The notes below the pieces were generated by a model. That model was not told where the DNA came from. It did not search any database and saw only the letters and a list, made by a program, of their open reading frames with translations. Made by a program: the position numbers and the translations under genes. Shown here in pieces: positions 1 through 5,107 of a stretch of DNA of 5,107 nt (position 1 is the stretch's first letter; every line of letters begins with the position of its first letter). Source of the stretch: an uncultured Nitrospinaceae bacterium (GTDB taxonomy: Bacteria > Nitrospinota > Nitrospinia > Nitrospinales > VA-1); NCBI GenBank assembly GCA_905182935.1, contig CAJJDL010000264.1, positions 1 through 5,107 on the forward strand, read 5' to 3'.

Positions 1-432
1 TTTTAACTTGTTATTTTTTTCCCACATTTGAAGCACGGTTGTGGGTTTTTTTTTGTTAGTGTAGGGGATAGATTCACCCCATTGTGGGTTAATAAAATGT
101 AAATCATAGTTTGAAAATGTGTTGGTAACACTTTGGTGGTAGGACTGCATTAAATGTTCAAAGTTCTCTTTTTTATCGAGTGGGGTATTTTGAGGTAGAT
201 TAACAAGGCAGTACAAGCGAACAATATTAGTGCGTGCTTTTCCTTCGTCATTTGCGATTAGATATTGTCCACCCCATATTCCAGCTGTTATGGATATTTT
301 TTCTTGAAGTTTATTAGATAATTGTATCGAAATTTTATGCGCTATCGTCCTATAGACTTCATTTAGATAATATAGGTTGAACTTCCCATCCTCATGGAGC
401 AGGCGTTCGGGAAGTTGCGGTATTTCACTCAT
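1..432 (-). CDS. Hypothetical protein, N-terminal 144 codons (runs off the left edge)
   Basis: I do not recognise this protein. An uninterrupted reading frame begins with ATG at 432..430 ([20 protein letters not shown]) and stays open to base 1, so the C-terminus lies outside the window. No signal peptide or transmembrane segment is visible. The protein looks soluble, with a mixed charged and hydrophobic composition: a helix-like stretch at about residues 18-47, a beta-like stretch at about 47-78 ([17 protein letters not shown], then [12 protein letters not shown]), and a lysine-rich segment near residues 127-143. The start lies inside the end of ilvD, an 8-nt overlap in which ATGAGTGA contains both the start ATG and the ilvD stop TGA. 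No clear Shine-Dalgarno site precedes it, which fits translational coupling to ilvD. Expression with ilvD is therefore likely, but that does not show a role in branched-chain amino-acid synthesis. The frame contains runs of nine and seven A on the coding strand near the edge. The open length and overlap geometry make a real gene likely; the function is unknown. Confidence 0.75.
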   Translation of the reverse strand, partial: MSEIPQLPERLLHEDGKFNLYYLNEVYRTIAHKISIQLSNKLQEKISITAGIWGGQYLIANDEGKARTNIVRLYCLVNLPQNTPLDKKENFEHLMQSYHQSVTNTFSNYDLHFINPQWGESIPYTNKKKPTTVLQMWEKNNKLK

Positions 433-2119
433 CGGTAATAGCGCCAATCGATGCAGAAGAGACTAGTTTTTCGTATTTGGACAGAACCCCTCTTTTATAT
501 TTTAGAGGAAGTGGAGTCCATTTTTCTTTACGAAGTTTAATATCCTCGTCAGAAAGAAGTGCGTCAAGCGATCTGTTCTCAATGTCGATGACTACTTTGT
601 CGCCTTCTTGAACCAAGGCTATAACTCCACCCAGTTGAGCCTCAGGAGCCACATGACCAACAACAAGACCATGAGTTCCACCAGAAAACCTACCATCTGT
701 AATGAGCCCGACTTTTTCTCCAAGTCCTTTGCCAACCAGCGCTGATGTAGGGGCTAACATTTCTCTCATCCCAGGACCCCCCTTAGGACCTTCATAACGA
801 ATTATTACGATGTCACCGGCAATAATTTTATCGTTAATGATCGCATCAAGACATTCTTCTTCTGAATTAAAGACTCGAGCAGGACCTTCAATTCGTCGAG
901 TTTTAATTCCTGAAACTTTTGCAACAGATCCCTCAGGGCTTAAATTTCCTTTCAAGATTACCAAATGACCCTCTGGAGACAATGGCTTCTCAATCGGTCG
1001 GATTACTTTTTGGTCAGAGCTGACTTGGCTCGGTACATCTTTTAGATTTTCTGCAATAGTTTGACCTGTAACCGTCATACAATCTCCGTGTAAAAGACCC
1101 TTATCGAGCAGCATTTTCATGACTTGTGGAATTCCTCCAGTACTATGGAGGTCGACGGTCACAAACTGACCGGAGGGTTTAAGATCGCAAAAATGTGGAA
1201 CTCGTTGTCTGATTATTTCAAAGTCATCAATTGTTATATCTAGATTCATGTAGCTGGAGATGGCTAATATGTGAAGCACTGCATTTGTTGATCCACCAAC
1301 AGCCATAACCACCGATATGGCATTTTCAAAAGCTTTTCTTGTTAAAATATCTTTGGGAGTGATATTTTTTTCTAACATAGGAAAAAGAGCTGCCGCACTT
1401 TTCTGTGTATTCGATTCTTTTTCCTTATCCTCGTTAGACATTGTTGAGCTATAGGGAAGACTCATACCCATTGCTTCTATGGCTGAGGACATCGTATTCG
1501 CTGTATACATACCACCGCAAGAACCAAACCCAGGGCATGCATTTTTTTCAATGTCGCTTAATTGGTCATGATTGATAGAACCCGCACTAAATTGCCCAAC
1601 CGCTTCAAATGAGCTCACAACAGTCAGATCTTTTCCATCAAGACGACCGGGCTTGATGGTCCCTCCATAAACGAAAATACTTGGTATATCCAGTCGAGCC
1701 ATAGCGATAAGGGCTCCCGGCATATTTTTATCGCATCCACCAACGCAAATAACGGCATCCATACTAGCTCCACGGCAAACAGCTTCAATAGAATCAGCAA
1801 TAACCTCACGACTCACCAAGGAGCATTTCATGCCTTCGGTGCCCATAGAAATTCCATCGCTTACGGTGATAGTGCCAAACATTTGAGGCATACCTCCCGA
1901 TCGTTTAATTTCTGATTTTGCTATGTCTGCTAGTTTGCCAAGGCCTGCATTGCAGGGAGTCACATCACTTTGACCGTTTGCTATGCCAATAATAGGCTTA
2001 TTAAAGTCAGCATCAGTAAAGCCGACTGCCCGAAGCATAGCGCGATTAGGAGACCTTTTATGTCCTTGGGTGATAACGTAACTTTTACGATTTAATATAG
2101 GTTTATACTCTTCTGTCAT
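425..2119 (-). CDS. ilvD: Dihydroxy-acid dehydratase IlvD, [2Fe-2S]-type
   Basis: IlvD dehydrates 2,3-dihydroxy-isovalerate and 2,3-dihydroxy-3-methylvalerate to the 2-keto acids that become valine (and leucine) and isoleucine, in the cytoplasm. The 564-residue protein is complete and matches the IlvD/Edd family throughout. Three cysteines sit where the cluster ligands are expected: Cys56 (TPCN), Cys129 (GGCDKNMPG) and Cys201 ([12 protein letters not shown]), as in [2Fe-2S] IlvD enzymes. Asp88 (TVSDGIS), Asp130 and Lys131 are the usual Mg2+ site residues (the Lys is carbamylated in studied homologues), and Ser479 in [11 protein letters not shown] is the expected catalytic base. The length fits the shorter IlvD subgroup; E. 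coli IlvD is about 616 residues. The ATG is fixed by an AAGGAG Shine-Dalgarno sequence 5 nt upstream. The gene follows a radical SAM gene after 99 nt, and its stop overlaps the start of the next gene by 8 nt. No ilvB/N, ilvC or leuA lies nearby. No key residue appears to be missing. A related sugar-acid dehydratase is possible, but the close motif agreement favours IlvD. Confidence 0.97.
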   Translation of the reverse strand: MTEEYKPILNRKSYVITQGHKRSPNRAMLRAVGFTDADFNKPIIGIANGQSDVTPCNAGLGKLADIAKSEIKRSGGMPQMFGTITVSDGISMGTEGMKCSLVSREVIADSIEAVCRGASMDAVICVGGCDKNMPGALIAMARLDIPSIFVYGGTIKPGRLDGKDLTVVSSFEAVGQFSAGSINHDQLSDIEKNACPGFGSCGGMYTANTMSSAIEAMGMSLPYSSTMSNEDKEKESNTQKSAAALFPMLEKNITPKDILTRKAFENAISVVMAVGGSTNAVLHILAISSYMNLDITIDDFEIIRQRVPHFCDLKPSGQFVTVDLHSTGGIPQVMKMLLDKGLLHGDCMTVTGQTIAENLKDVPSQVSSDQKVIRPIEKPLSPEGHLVILKGNLSPEGSVAKVSGIKTRRIEGPARVFNSEEECLDAIINDKIIAGDIVIIRYEGPKGGPGMREMLAPTSALVGKGLGEKVGLITDGRFSGGTHGLVVGHVAPEAQLGGVIALVQEGDKVVIDIENRSLDALLSDEDIKLRKEKWTPLPLKYKRGVLSKYEKLVSSASIGAITDE

Positions 2120-2187
2120 GTTAACTCCTTATATCCTATGATCAAAAACACCTTACTTAGTAAAGATGAAACTAGTTTGAATTTCAT
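2116..2187 (-). CDS. Possible ilvD leader peptide, 23 codons, rich in Leu/Val/Ile
   Basis: A small frame starts at ATG 2187..2185 and ends at TGA 2118..2116, which overlaps the ilvD ATG as ATGA. The peptide begins [13 protein letters not shown]. Nine of its 23 residues are branched-chain: Leu at 5, 9, 10, 15 and 22, Val at 6 and 13, and Ile at 16 and 17. Adjacent Leu9-Leu10 codons (TTA CTA) fall inside a hairpin that precedes a short U-rich stretch, the geometry expected if ribosome stalling controlled terminator formation. Two points argue against it. There is no visible Shine-Dalgarno site, and the best promoter match nearby would start transcription just downstream of this ATG. A frame of this length can arise by chance in AT-rich DNA, and a hydrophobic composition is then not surprising. 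This is a hypothesis only. Confidence 0.2.
   Translation of the reverse strand: MKFKLVSSLLSKVFLIIGYKELT
2125..2130 (-). promoter_or_regulatory. Shine-Dalgarno site of ilvD
   Basis: The coding strand reads AAGGAG followed by 5 nt (TTAAC) and the ilvD ATG. It is the only strong ribosome binding site seen in the window and it decides the ilvD start. The radical SAM, mutM and leftmost hypothetical genes have no comparable site, so ilvD is probably the best-translated of the complete genes here. Confidence 0.85.
2143..2187 (-). promoter_or_regulatory. Two abutting hairpins plus U-rich tract upstream of ilvD (attenuator or terminator candidate)
   Basis: On the coding strand the first hairpin spans 2187..2166. 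Its arms ATGAAATT and AGTTTCAT form an 8-bp stem with one G-U pair around a 6-nt loop. The second follows with no gap at 2165..2151: arms CTTTAC and GTAAGG form a 6-bp stem with one G-U pair and a 3-nt loop. It is followed by TGTTTTTG, a short U-rich run. This could be a weak intrinsic terminator ending the radical SAM transcript, an attenuator for ilvD, or a coincidence of AT-rich sequence. The stems are A/U-rich, so any terminator would be weak. No mutually exclusive antiterminator pairing is evident. Confidence 0.35.
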
Positions 2188-2217
2188 TTTATAATGTTAA
2201 ATCAAAATTTTAAACAA
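2188..2217 (-). promoter_or_regulatory. Possible sigma-70-type promoter for ilvD
   Basis: The coding strand carries TTGTTT (2217..2212) as a -35-like hexamer, matching 3 of 6 consensus positions. An 18-nt spacer leads to TATAAA (2193..2188), which matches 5 of 6 of the -10 consensus. Transcription would begin near 2181, giving a 5' leader of about 60 nt that contains part of the first hairpin and all of the second. The region is very AT-rich, so chance matches are common. A start here would exclude the ATG of the putative leader peptide, so the two proposals compete. Confidence 0.3.
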
Positions 2218-2218
2218 A

Positions 2219-3853
2219 TTATTTTATAAGCTCAGGGACCCAATTTAAACTTGGCGGGTTAATATATCCAGCAGTACTTTTGGCATGAACTACAGCGCAA
2301 TATTGTGGAGATAGCGAAGGTGAAACCTTAGCATCGCCTTCCTCAATGCAAATTGTATTTAGAAAAGGAACGAGAGGTGTTTTTCTGTCTCCTGCCCAGG
2401 TTTTTTGCCGCATCCCATCAATTTCAAGGAATGGAGGTAAGTGATAGACACGTTGCCCATACAAATAATCTAAACGTAAAATGTCGAGGGCCGTGGAATC
2501 ACTTCCCAGAGAAAATGTATCATGAATGATTTGATACTGAGTATTTAGAGCGTGAGATTGGTTAAATATTTTATGTAATTCCATATGTTCAAGAATAGAA
2601 TTAAATAATTCTACTGCAGATAGAGTCTTCAATAAATATTGGACTGTAAAGCGAAACCGTTTTGAATTATAAAACATGTCAAATACGTCCTCAAATTTTT
2701 TCAAATAATTAAGTTGAATCGCTGAAAGATGATTATTTGAAATTAATTCGTAGGGAGGGGCGGATTCATATTTATATCCGTAGTCATCGATCATATTTTT
2801 TATAGGTGCTCCCGGTAGAAACTTTAAAAAGCCTAACTGCAATTCATGAGGACGCAATTTACAGACCTCCTCAAATGACTTTAAAATATCATCTAAGGTT
2901 TCGCCTGGAAGTCCAAAAATAAGATCACAGTGGATATGAATTAGGTTCGCATTTATTAGGCGTTCTATCGCAGAAAACAATTTTTTATTATTCTGCTTTC
3001 TTTCAATTTTATTTTGCGACGATGGGTCGGTGGTCTGAATTCCTAGTTCAAACTGGAACATACCTTCCGGTACTGTTTCTAAGAATTCAAGTAAGTCGTT
3101 AGTTAAAAGGTCACCTACTACTTCAAAGTGGAATGCTATGCCCTTGAATTTTAATAACCAGGTCATTAGTTCCTTCATATGCGAAGGTTTAAGGTTGAAT
3201 GTGCGATCAACAAATTTTATTTTATTAACCCCTCCCTTAATTAATAAGTTGATTTGCTCATATACCGTCTTGTTATCAAAAAAGCGCACTGTTTTATCAA
3301 GAGCGGAGAGGCAGAATGAGCATAAATAGGGGCAACCTCTCGAGGTTTCTAAATAAACTATTAGATTTTTAAGTTGGATTAGGTCTTCTTCTAAATAGGC
3401 GGGGGTTAACTCTGGAAGGTTTGTCCCATAAGATTCCCAGTCTTTAAGTATTTCTGCAGAGGGAATAGATTTCTTTTTAAAATGTTCAAGAAACTCAATC
3501 CATTTAGCTTCTCCTTCTCCTGCAATGACTGTATAGAGCTCTGTTGAGTTCATATCAAAAGAAACTTCCGGTCCTCCCAAAACGATAGCTATTGTTGGAT
3601 CTTGCTTTTTTAAACGTTCAATAAGTTCAAGAGACTGTCTTCGGTTCCATATATAGACACTAACTCCAAGAATGCGGGGTTTTTGCTTTAATATTTCTGC
3701 TGCAATCTTCCAAATAGGTTGACTGGTCACGAATTCCTGAATCCATACATTATCAAACCCATTATTCTTTGTTGCATTGCGCAGGTAGCGAATGCTAAGT
3801 GAAGAATGAACAAACTTTGCGTTTAAGGTAACAAGTCCAATAGAGATCGACAT
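2219..3853 (-). CDS. B12-binding-domain radical SAM protein, DUF4080-type
   Basis: This complete 544-residue protein has the layout of the B12-binding/radical SAM superfamily (COG1032-like). Residues 1-125 or so form a cobalamin-binding-type Rossmann domain, with VTLNAKFVHSSL at the N-terminus, GVSVYIWN near 63-70, LGGPEVSFD at 92-100 and GEGE at 112-115. The classical DxHxxG cobalt-ligand motif is not visible, so any cobalamin would have to bind without that lower-axial His. Residues about 163-370 form the radical SAM barrel, with the [4Fe-4S] ligands Cys174, Cys178 and Cys181 in SRGCPYLCSFC. The later barrel motifs FVDRTFN (214-220), ELGIQTTD (269-276) and DLIFGLPGET (310-319) are also present. 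The remaining C-terminal part, with DYLYGQRVYHLPPFLE near 462-477, resembles DUF4080. The substrate is unknown; relatives include B12-dependent methylases and cyclases such as BchE, but I cannot assign a reaction. The start is chosen because the family N-terminus begins directly there, although no Shine-Dalgarno site is seen. It lies 76 nt after mutM and 99 nt before ilvD, in the same direction. Confidence 0.9.
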   Translation of the reverse strand: MSISIGLVTLNAKFVHSSLSIRYLRNATKNNGFDNVWIQEFVTSQPIWKIAAEILKQKPRILGVSVYIWNRRQSLELIERLKKQDPTIAIVLGGPEVSFDMNSTELYTVIAGEGEAKWIEFLEHFKKKSIPSAEILKDWESYGTNLPELTPAYLEEDLIQLKNLIVYLETSRGCPYLCSFCLSALDKTVRFFDNKTVYEQINLLIKGGVNKIKFVDRTFNLKPSHMKELMTWLLKFKGIAFHFEVVGDLLTNDLLEFLETVPEGMFQFELGIQTTDPSSQNKIERKQNNKKLFSAIERLINANLIHIHCDLIFGLPGETLDDILKSFEEVCKLRPHELQLGFLKFLPGAPIKNMIDDYGYKYESAPPYELISNNHLSAIQLNYLKKFEDVFDMFYNSKRFRFTVQYLLKTLSAVELFNSILEHMELHKIFNQSHALNTQYQIIHDTFSLGSDSTALDILRLDYLYGQRVYHLPPFLEIDGMRQKTWAGDRKTPLVPFLNTICIEEGDAKVSPSLSPQYCAVVHAKSTAGYINPPSLNWVPELIK

Positions 3854-3929
3854 ATTAGTTCATTAAAGTATTAATCAAATTATCTATAGTAAATCGATTG
3901 GGAGGTTGAAGCAATAGCGAGTTGTTTTT

Positions 3930-4748
3930 CTATTTTTGACAGACCTTGCAGTAAAATGTGGATCGTGCTGATTGGACAATTCTTTTAATGGGTTCATTAC
4001 AGATAGGGCAGGGTTTGTTCTCTTTGCCATAAACGGCTAGCTTGAATTTATAGTAACCTTGGCTGCCATCGGTACTATGAAAATCTCTTAGAGTGGTGCC
4101 TCCCGCAACGATACTTTTTTGTAATATCTCGCGAAGGACGGATAAAAGAATAGTCCATTGAGCTACGTTAATTTTTCGTGCGGGTTTTTTTGGGTAGATC
4201 CTTGCTGCAAACAATGCTTCACAGGCGTATATATTACCTATTCCTGCAATGCGTTTGGCATCCATTAGAAAGTTTTTAATAGAAACTGTGCTGCAATTTT
4301 TGGCAGCCATCTTCATTTCCTGAGCCGTGATTTCTTGGTCTATTGGGTCTGGACCCAGCCCATCCAAAAGAGGATGACCATTTCCTTTTGGTATCCACAA
4401 AAGACAACCAAAGCAGCGGGGGTCGATATAGTGAAGGTATATGTTAGGTTCAAATTTAAATAAGGCGTGCGTGTGTTTTTCCATAGGTTTCATCGATGGT
4501 GCTTGAGTTACTCGTCCACTCATTCCTAGATGAACTAACAGTGAACCGTCAGGCGCGTGTATAAGAATATATTTACCTTTTCTGGTTATTGCCGAAATTT
4601 TTTGGTTAAGTAAACCTTTGTGAAGCTCGGATGAAGGGATAGGGAAGCGTAGATTCTTTCTTAAAAAGTTTAATTCTAATAAACGTTTATTTAAAACTAG
4701 AGGTGTCAATGCCCGCTTGAGGGTTTCTACTTCAGGAAGTTCGGGCAT
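3930..4748 (-). CDS. mutM: Formamidopyrimidine-DNA glycosylase MutM (Fpg)
   Basis: MutM removes 8-oxoguanine and formamidopyrimidines from DNA and cleaves the abasic site by beta,delta-elimination. The protein is complete at 272 residues, close to the usual length of about 270. The start is fixed because Pro2, exposed after Met removal, is the catalytic nucleophile in MPELPEVET; Glu3 and Lys57 complete the catalytic set. Met76 (HLGMSGR), Arg111 and Phe113 are the expected intercalating residues, Asn172 (GIGNIYACEA) lies in the helix-two-turn-helix, and a C-terminal zinc finger uses Cys247, Cys250, Cys267 and Cys270. Arg262 in the zinc-finger hairpin (ARSTFYC) is the expected lesion-phosphate contact, with Ala where Gly is common before it. 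The DPRRFG loop reads DPRCFG, so Cys112 replaces the usual second Arg. Intact catalytic and zinc residues favour MutM over endonuclease VIII. The gene follows grpE by 92 nt. The FRFP-like N-terminal motif recalls alphaproteobacterial MutM. Confidence 0.97.
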   Translation of the reverse strand: MPELPEVETLKRALTPLVLNKRLLELNFLRKNLRFPIPSSELHKGLLNQKISAITRKGKYILIHAPDGSLLVHLGMSGRVTQAPSMKPMEKHTHALFKFEPNIYLHYIDPRCFGCLLWIPKGNGHPLLDGLGPDPIDQEITAQEMKMAAKNCSTVSIKNFLMDAKRIAGIGNIYACEALFAARIYPKKPARKINVAQWTILLSVLREILQKSIVAGGTTLRDFHSTDGSQGYYKFKLAVYGKENKPCPICNEPIKRIVQSARSTFYCKVCQK

Positions 4749-4840
4749 AGAAGATAAAAAATTTTAATTCGCAATAGCGACGGGGAATTACTAAATCAAT
4801 CTCAATGTATCTTGAAAGAAGCTATAGAAAAGCTTTATAT
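4749..4840 (-). other. grpE-mutM spacer with two weak inverted repeats
   Basis: This 92-nt spacer carries no gene. On the coding strand, just after the grpE stop, AAGCT (4835..4831) and AGCTT (4823..4819) form a 5-bp stem with a 7-nt loop followed by a short pyrimidine-rich stretch. Further on, TCGC (4780..4777) and GCGA (4772..4769) form a 4-bp stem around TATT. A run of six U (4761..4756) lies 7 nt after that stem, too far for a standard intrinsic terminator. Either could mildly reduce read-through from grpE into mutM. I see no convincing promoter and no Shine-Dalgarno site for mutM, so co-transcription with grpE is possible. Confidence 0.3.
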
Positions 4841-5107
4841 TTATTTTGTAGAGTTTTCTTCTTTTTGGGCATTTTCCTCTTCATCGGGTATGTCTTCCAC
4901 CACTACTACTGGTTTTTTAGCAATTATAACTTGAGATGGGCGAAGGACTCGATTGTTGATTTTGTATCCTTTTACAAATTGACTAATAATAGTGTCTTCT
5001 TCATGATCATTCGATTCTTCACTTGTTAATGCTTCATGAAGTTCGGGGTTGAATTTTTCTCCTATTGCTTTTATTGGCTCAACGTTTTCTTTTTCTAGAA
5101 AAGTACT
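4841..5107 (-). CDS. grpE: Nucleotide-exchange factor GrpE, C-terminal 88 residues (runs off the right edge)
   Basis: GrpE is the cytoplasmic co-chaperone that releases ADP from DnaK, resetting the Hsp70 cycle. Only the C-terminal part is in the window; the N-terminal long helices lie beyond base 5107. The frame is open from the edge to TAA at 4843..4841. The visible part matches the GrpE beta-domain that contacts the DnaK ATPase domain: IGEKFNPELHEAL corresponds to the family's G-x-FDP-x-x-HEA motif, and FVKGYKINNRVLRPSQVIIA to the closing KGY-x-L-x-x-RVLRPA-x-V signature. After this core there is a 25-residue tail rich in Glu, Asp and Lys (EDIPDEEENAQKEEN), longer than the few residues many GrpE proteins have there, and probably disordered. 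The next gene is mutM, not dnaK, so this is not the common grpE-dnaK arrangement. Heat-shock control cannot be assessed because the promoter is outside the window. Confidence 0.93.
   Translation of the reverse strand, partial: STFLEKENVEPIKAIGEKFNPELHEALTSEESNDHEEDTIISQFVKGYKINNRVLRPSQVIIAKKPVVVVEDIPDEEENAQKEENSTK

Noticed and set aside
1624..1809. 61-codon frame on the minus strand inside ilvD
   Set aside because: It lies in another frame of the well-supported ilvD gene on the same strand, has no ribosome binding site and no recognisable motif.
3138..3329. 63-codon plus-strand frame
   Set aside because: It is antisense to the radical SAM barrel, including its cluster motif region, and shows no independent coding evidence.
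3855..3863. Two-codon ATG-AAC-TAA frame just before the radical SAM start
   Set aside because: It is too short to judge, lacks a ribosome binding site, and is expected by chance.
3854..3929. Possible promoter before the radical SAM gene (TTGCTT, then TACTAT after 17 nt, or a later GATAAT)
   Set aside because: The matches to consensus are 3/6 and 4/6, and the better GATAAT has a 24-nt spacer. This is no better than chance in AT-rich DNA. No terminator hairpin for mutM is seen here either.
4805..5029. 74-codon plus-strand frame that looks like a hydrophobic membrane peptide
   Set aside because: It is antisense to grpE. The apparent Phe/Tyr/Ile-rich hydrophobicity comes from reading the Glu/Lys-rich GrpE tail backwards. 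The GrpE motifs on the minus strand are decisive.
1..5107. Mobile elements, CRISPR arrays, tRNA or rRNA genes, toxin-antitoxin pairs or phage genes
   Set aside because: I saw no transposase, terminal repeats, regularly spaced repeats, tRNA-like cloverleaf or rRNA sequence. The genes are ordinary chromosomal genes, closely packed on one strand with similar codon use.

Overview
This 5.1 kb window comes from an AT-rich bacterial chromosome (roughly 40% G+C by eye). Every real gene is on the minus strand, so transcription runs from the right edge to the left. Protein features suggest a Gram-negative bacterium. The MutM N-terminal motif (NLRFPIP) and the phrase HPLLDGLGPDP resemble alphaproteobacterial MutM, and grpE is followed by mutM rather than dnaK. 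An AT-rich alphaproteobacterium is my best guess, held with low confidence because no rRNA or other lineage marker is present.

In order of transcription, the layout is as follows. (1) The last 88 codons of grpE, a nucleotide-exchange factor for DnaK, enter from the right edge. (2) A 92-nt spacer leads to a complete mutM (fpg), a formamidopyrimidine-DNA glycosylase for oxidised bases. (3) A 76-nt spacer leads to a complete 544-residue protein with a B12-binding-type domain, a radical SAM domain and a DUF4080-type C-terminus; its substrate is unknown. (4) A 99-nt spacer holds two abutting small hairpins, a possible promoter and a strong Shine-Dalgarno site. (5) A complete ilvD, dihydroxy-acid dehydratase of branched-chain amino-acid synthesis, follows. 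(6) Its stop codon overlaps, by 8 nt, the start of an unrecognised gene that runs off the left edge after 144 codons.

The genes do not form one recognisable pathway: they cover a chaperone cofactor, DNA repair, radical chemistry and amino-acid synthesis. Only the ilvD-hypothetical pair is coupled tightly enough to argue for shared translation. IlvD and the radical SAM protein both depend on iron-sulfur clusters, but nothing in the sequence links them functionally.

I did not find a clear novel system. The best leads are an attenuator-like leader in front of ilvD (a 23-codon frame rich in Leu, Val and Ile that overlaps the ilvD start), the uncharacterised radical SAM protein, the unknown gene coupled to ilvD, and an Arg-to-Cys change in the MutM DNA-intercalation loop. 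No RNA gene, mobile element, CRISPR array or gene-free stretch over 100 nt is present.
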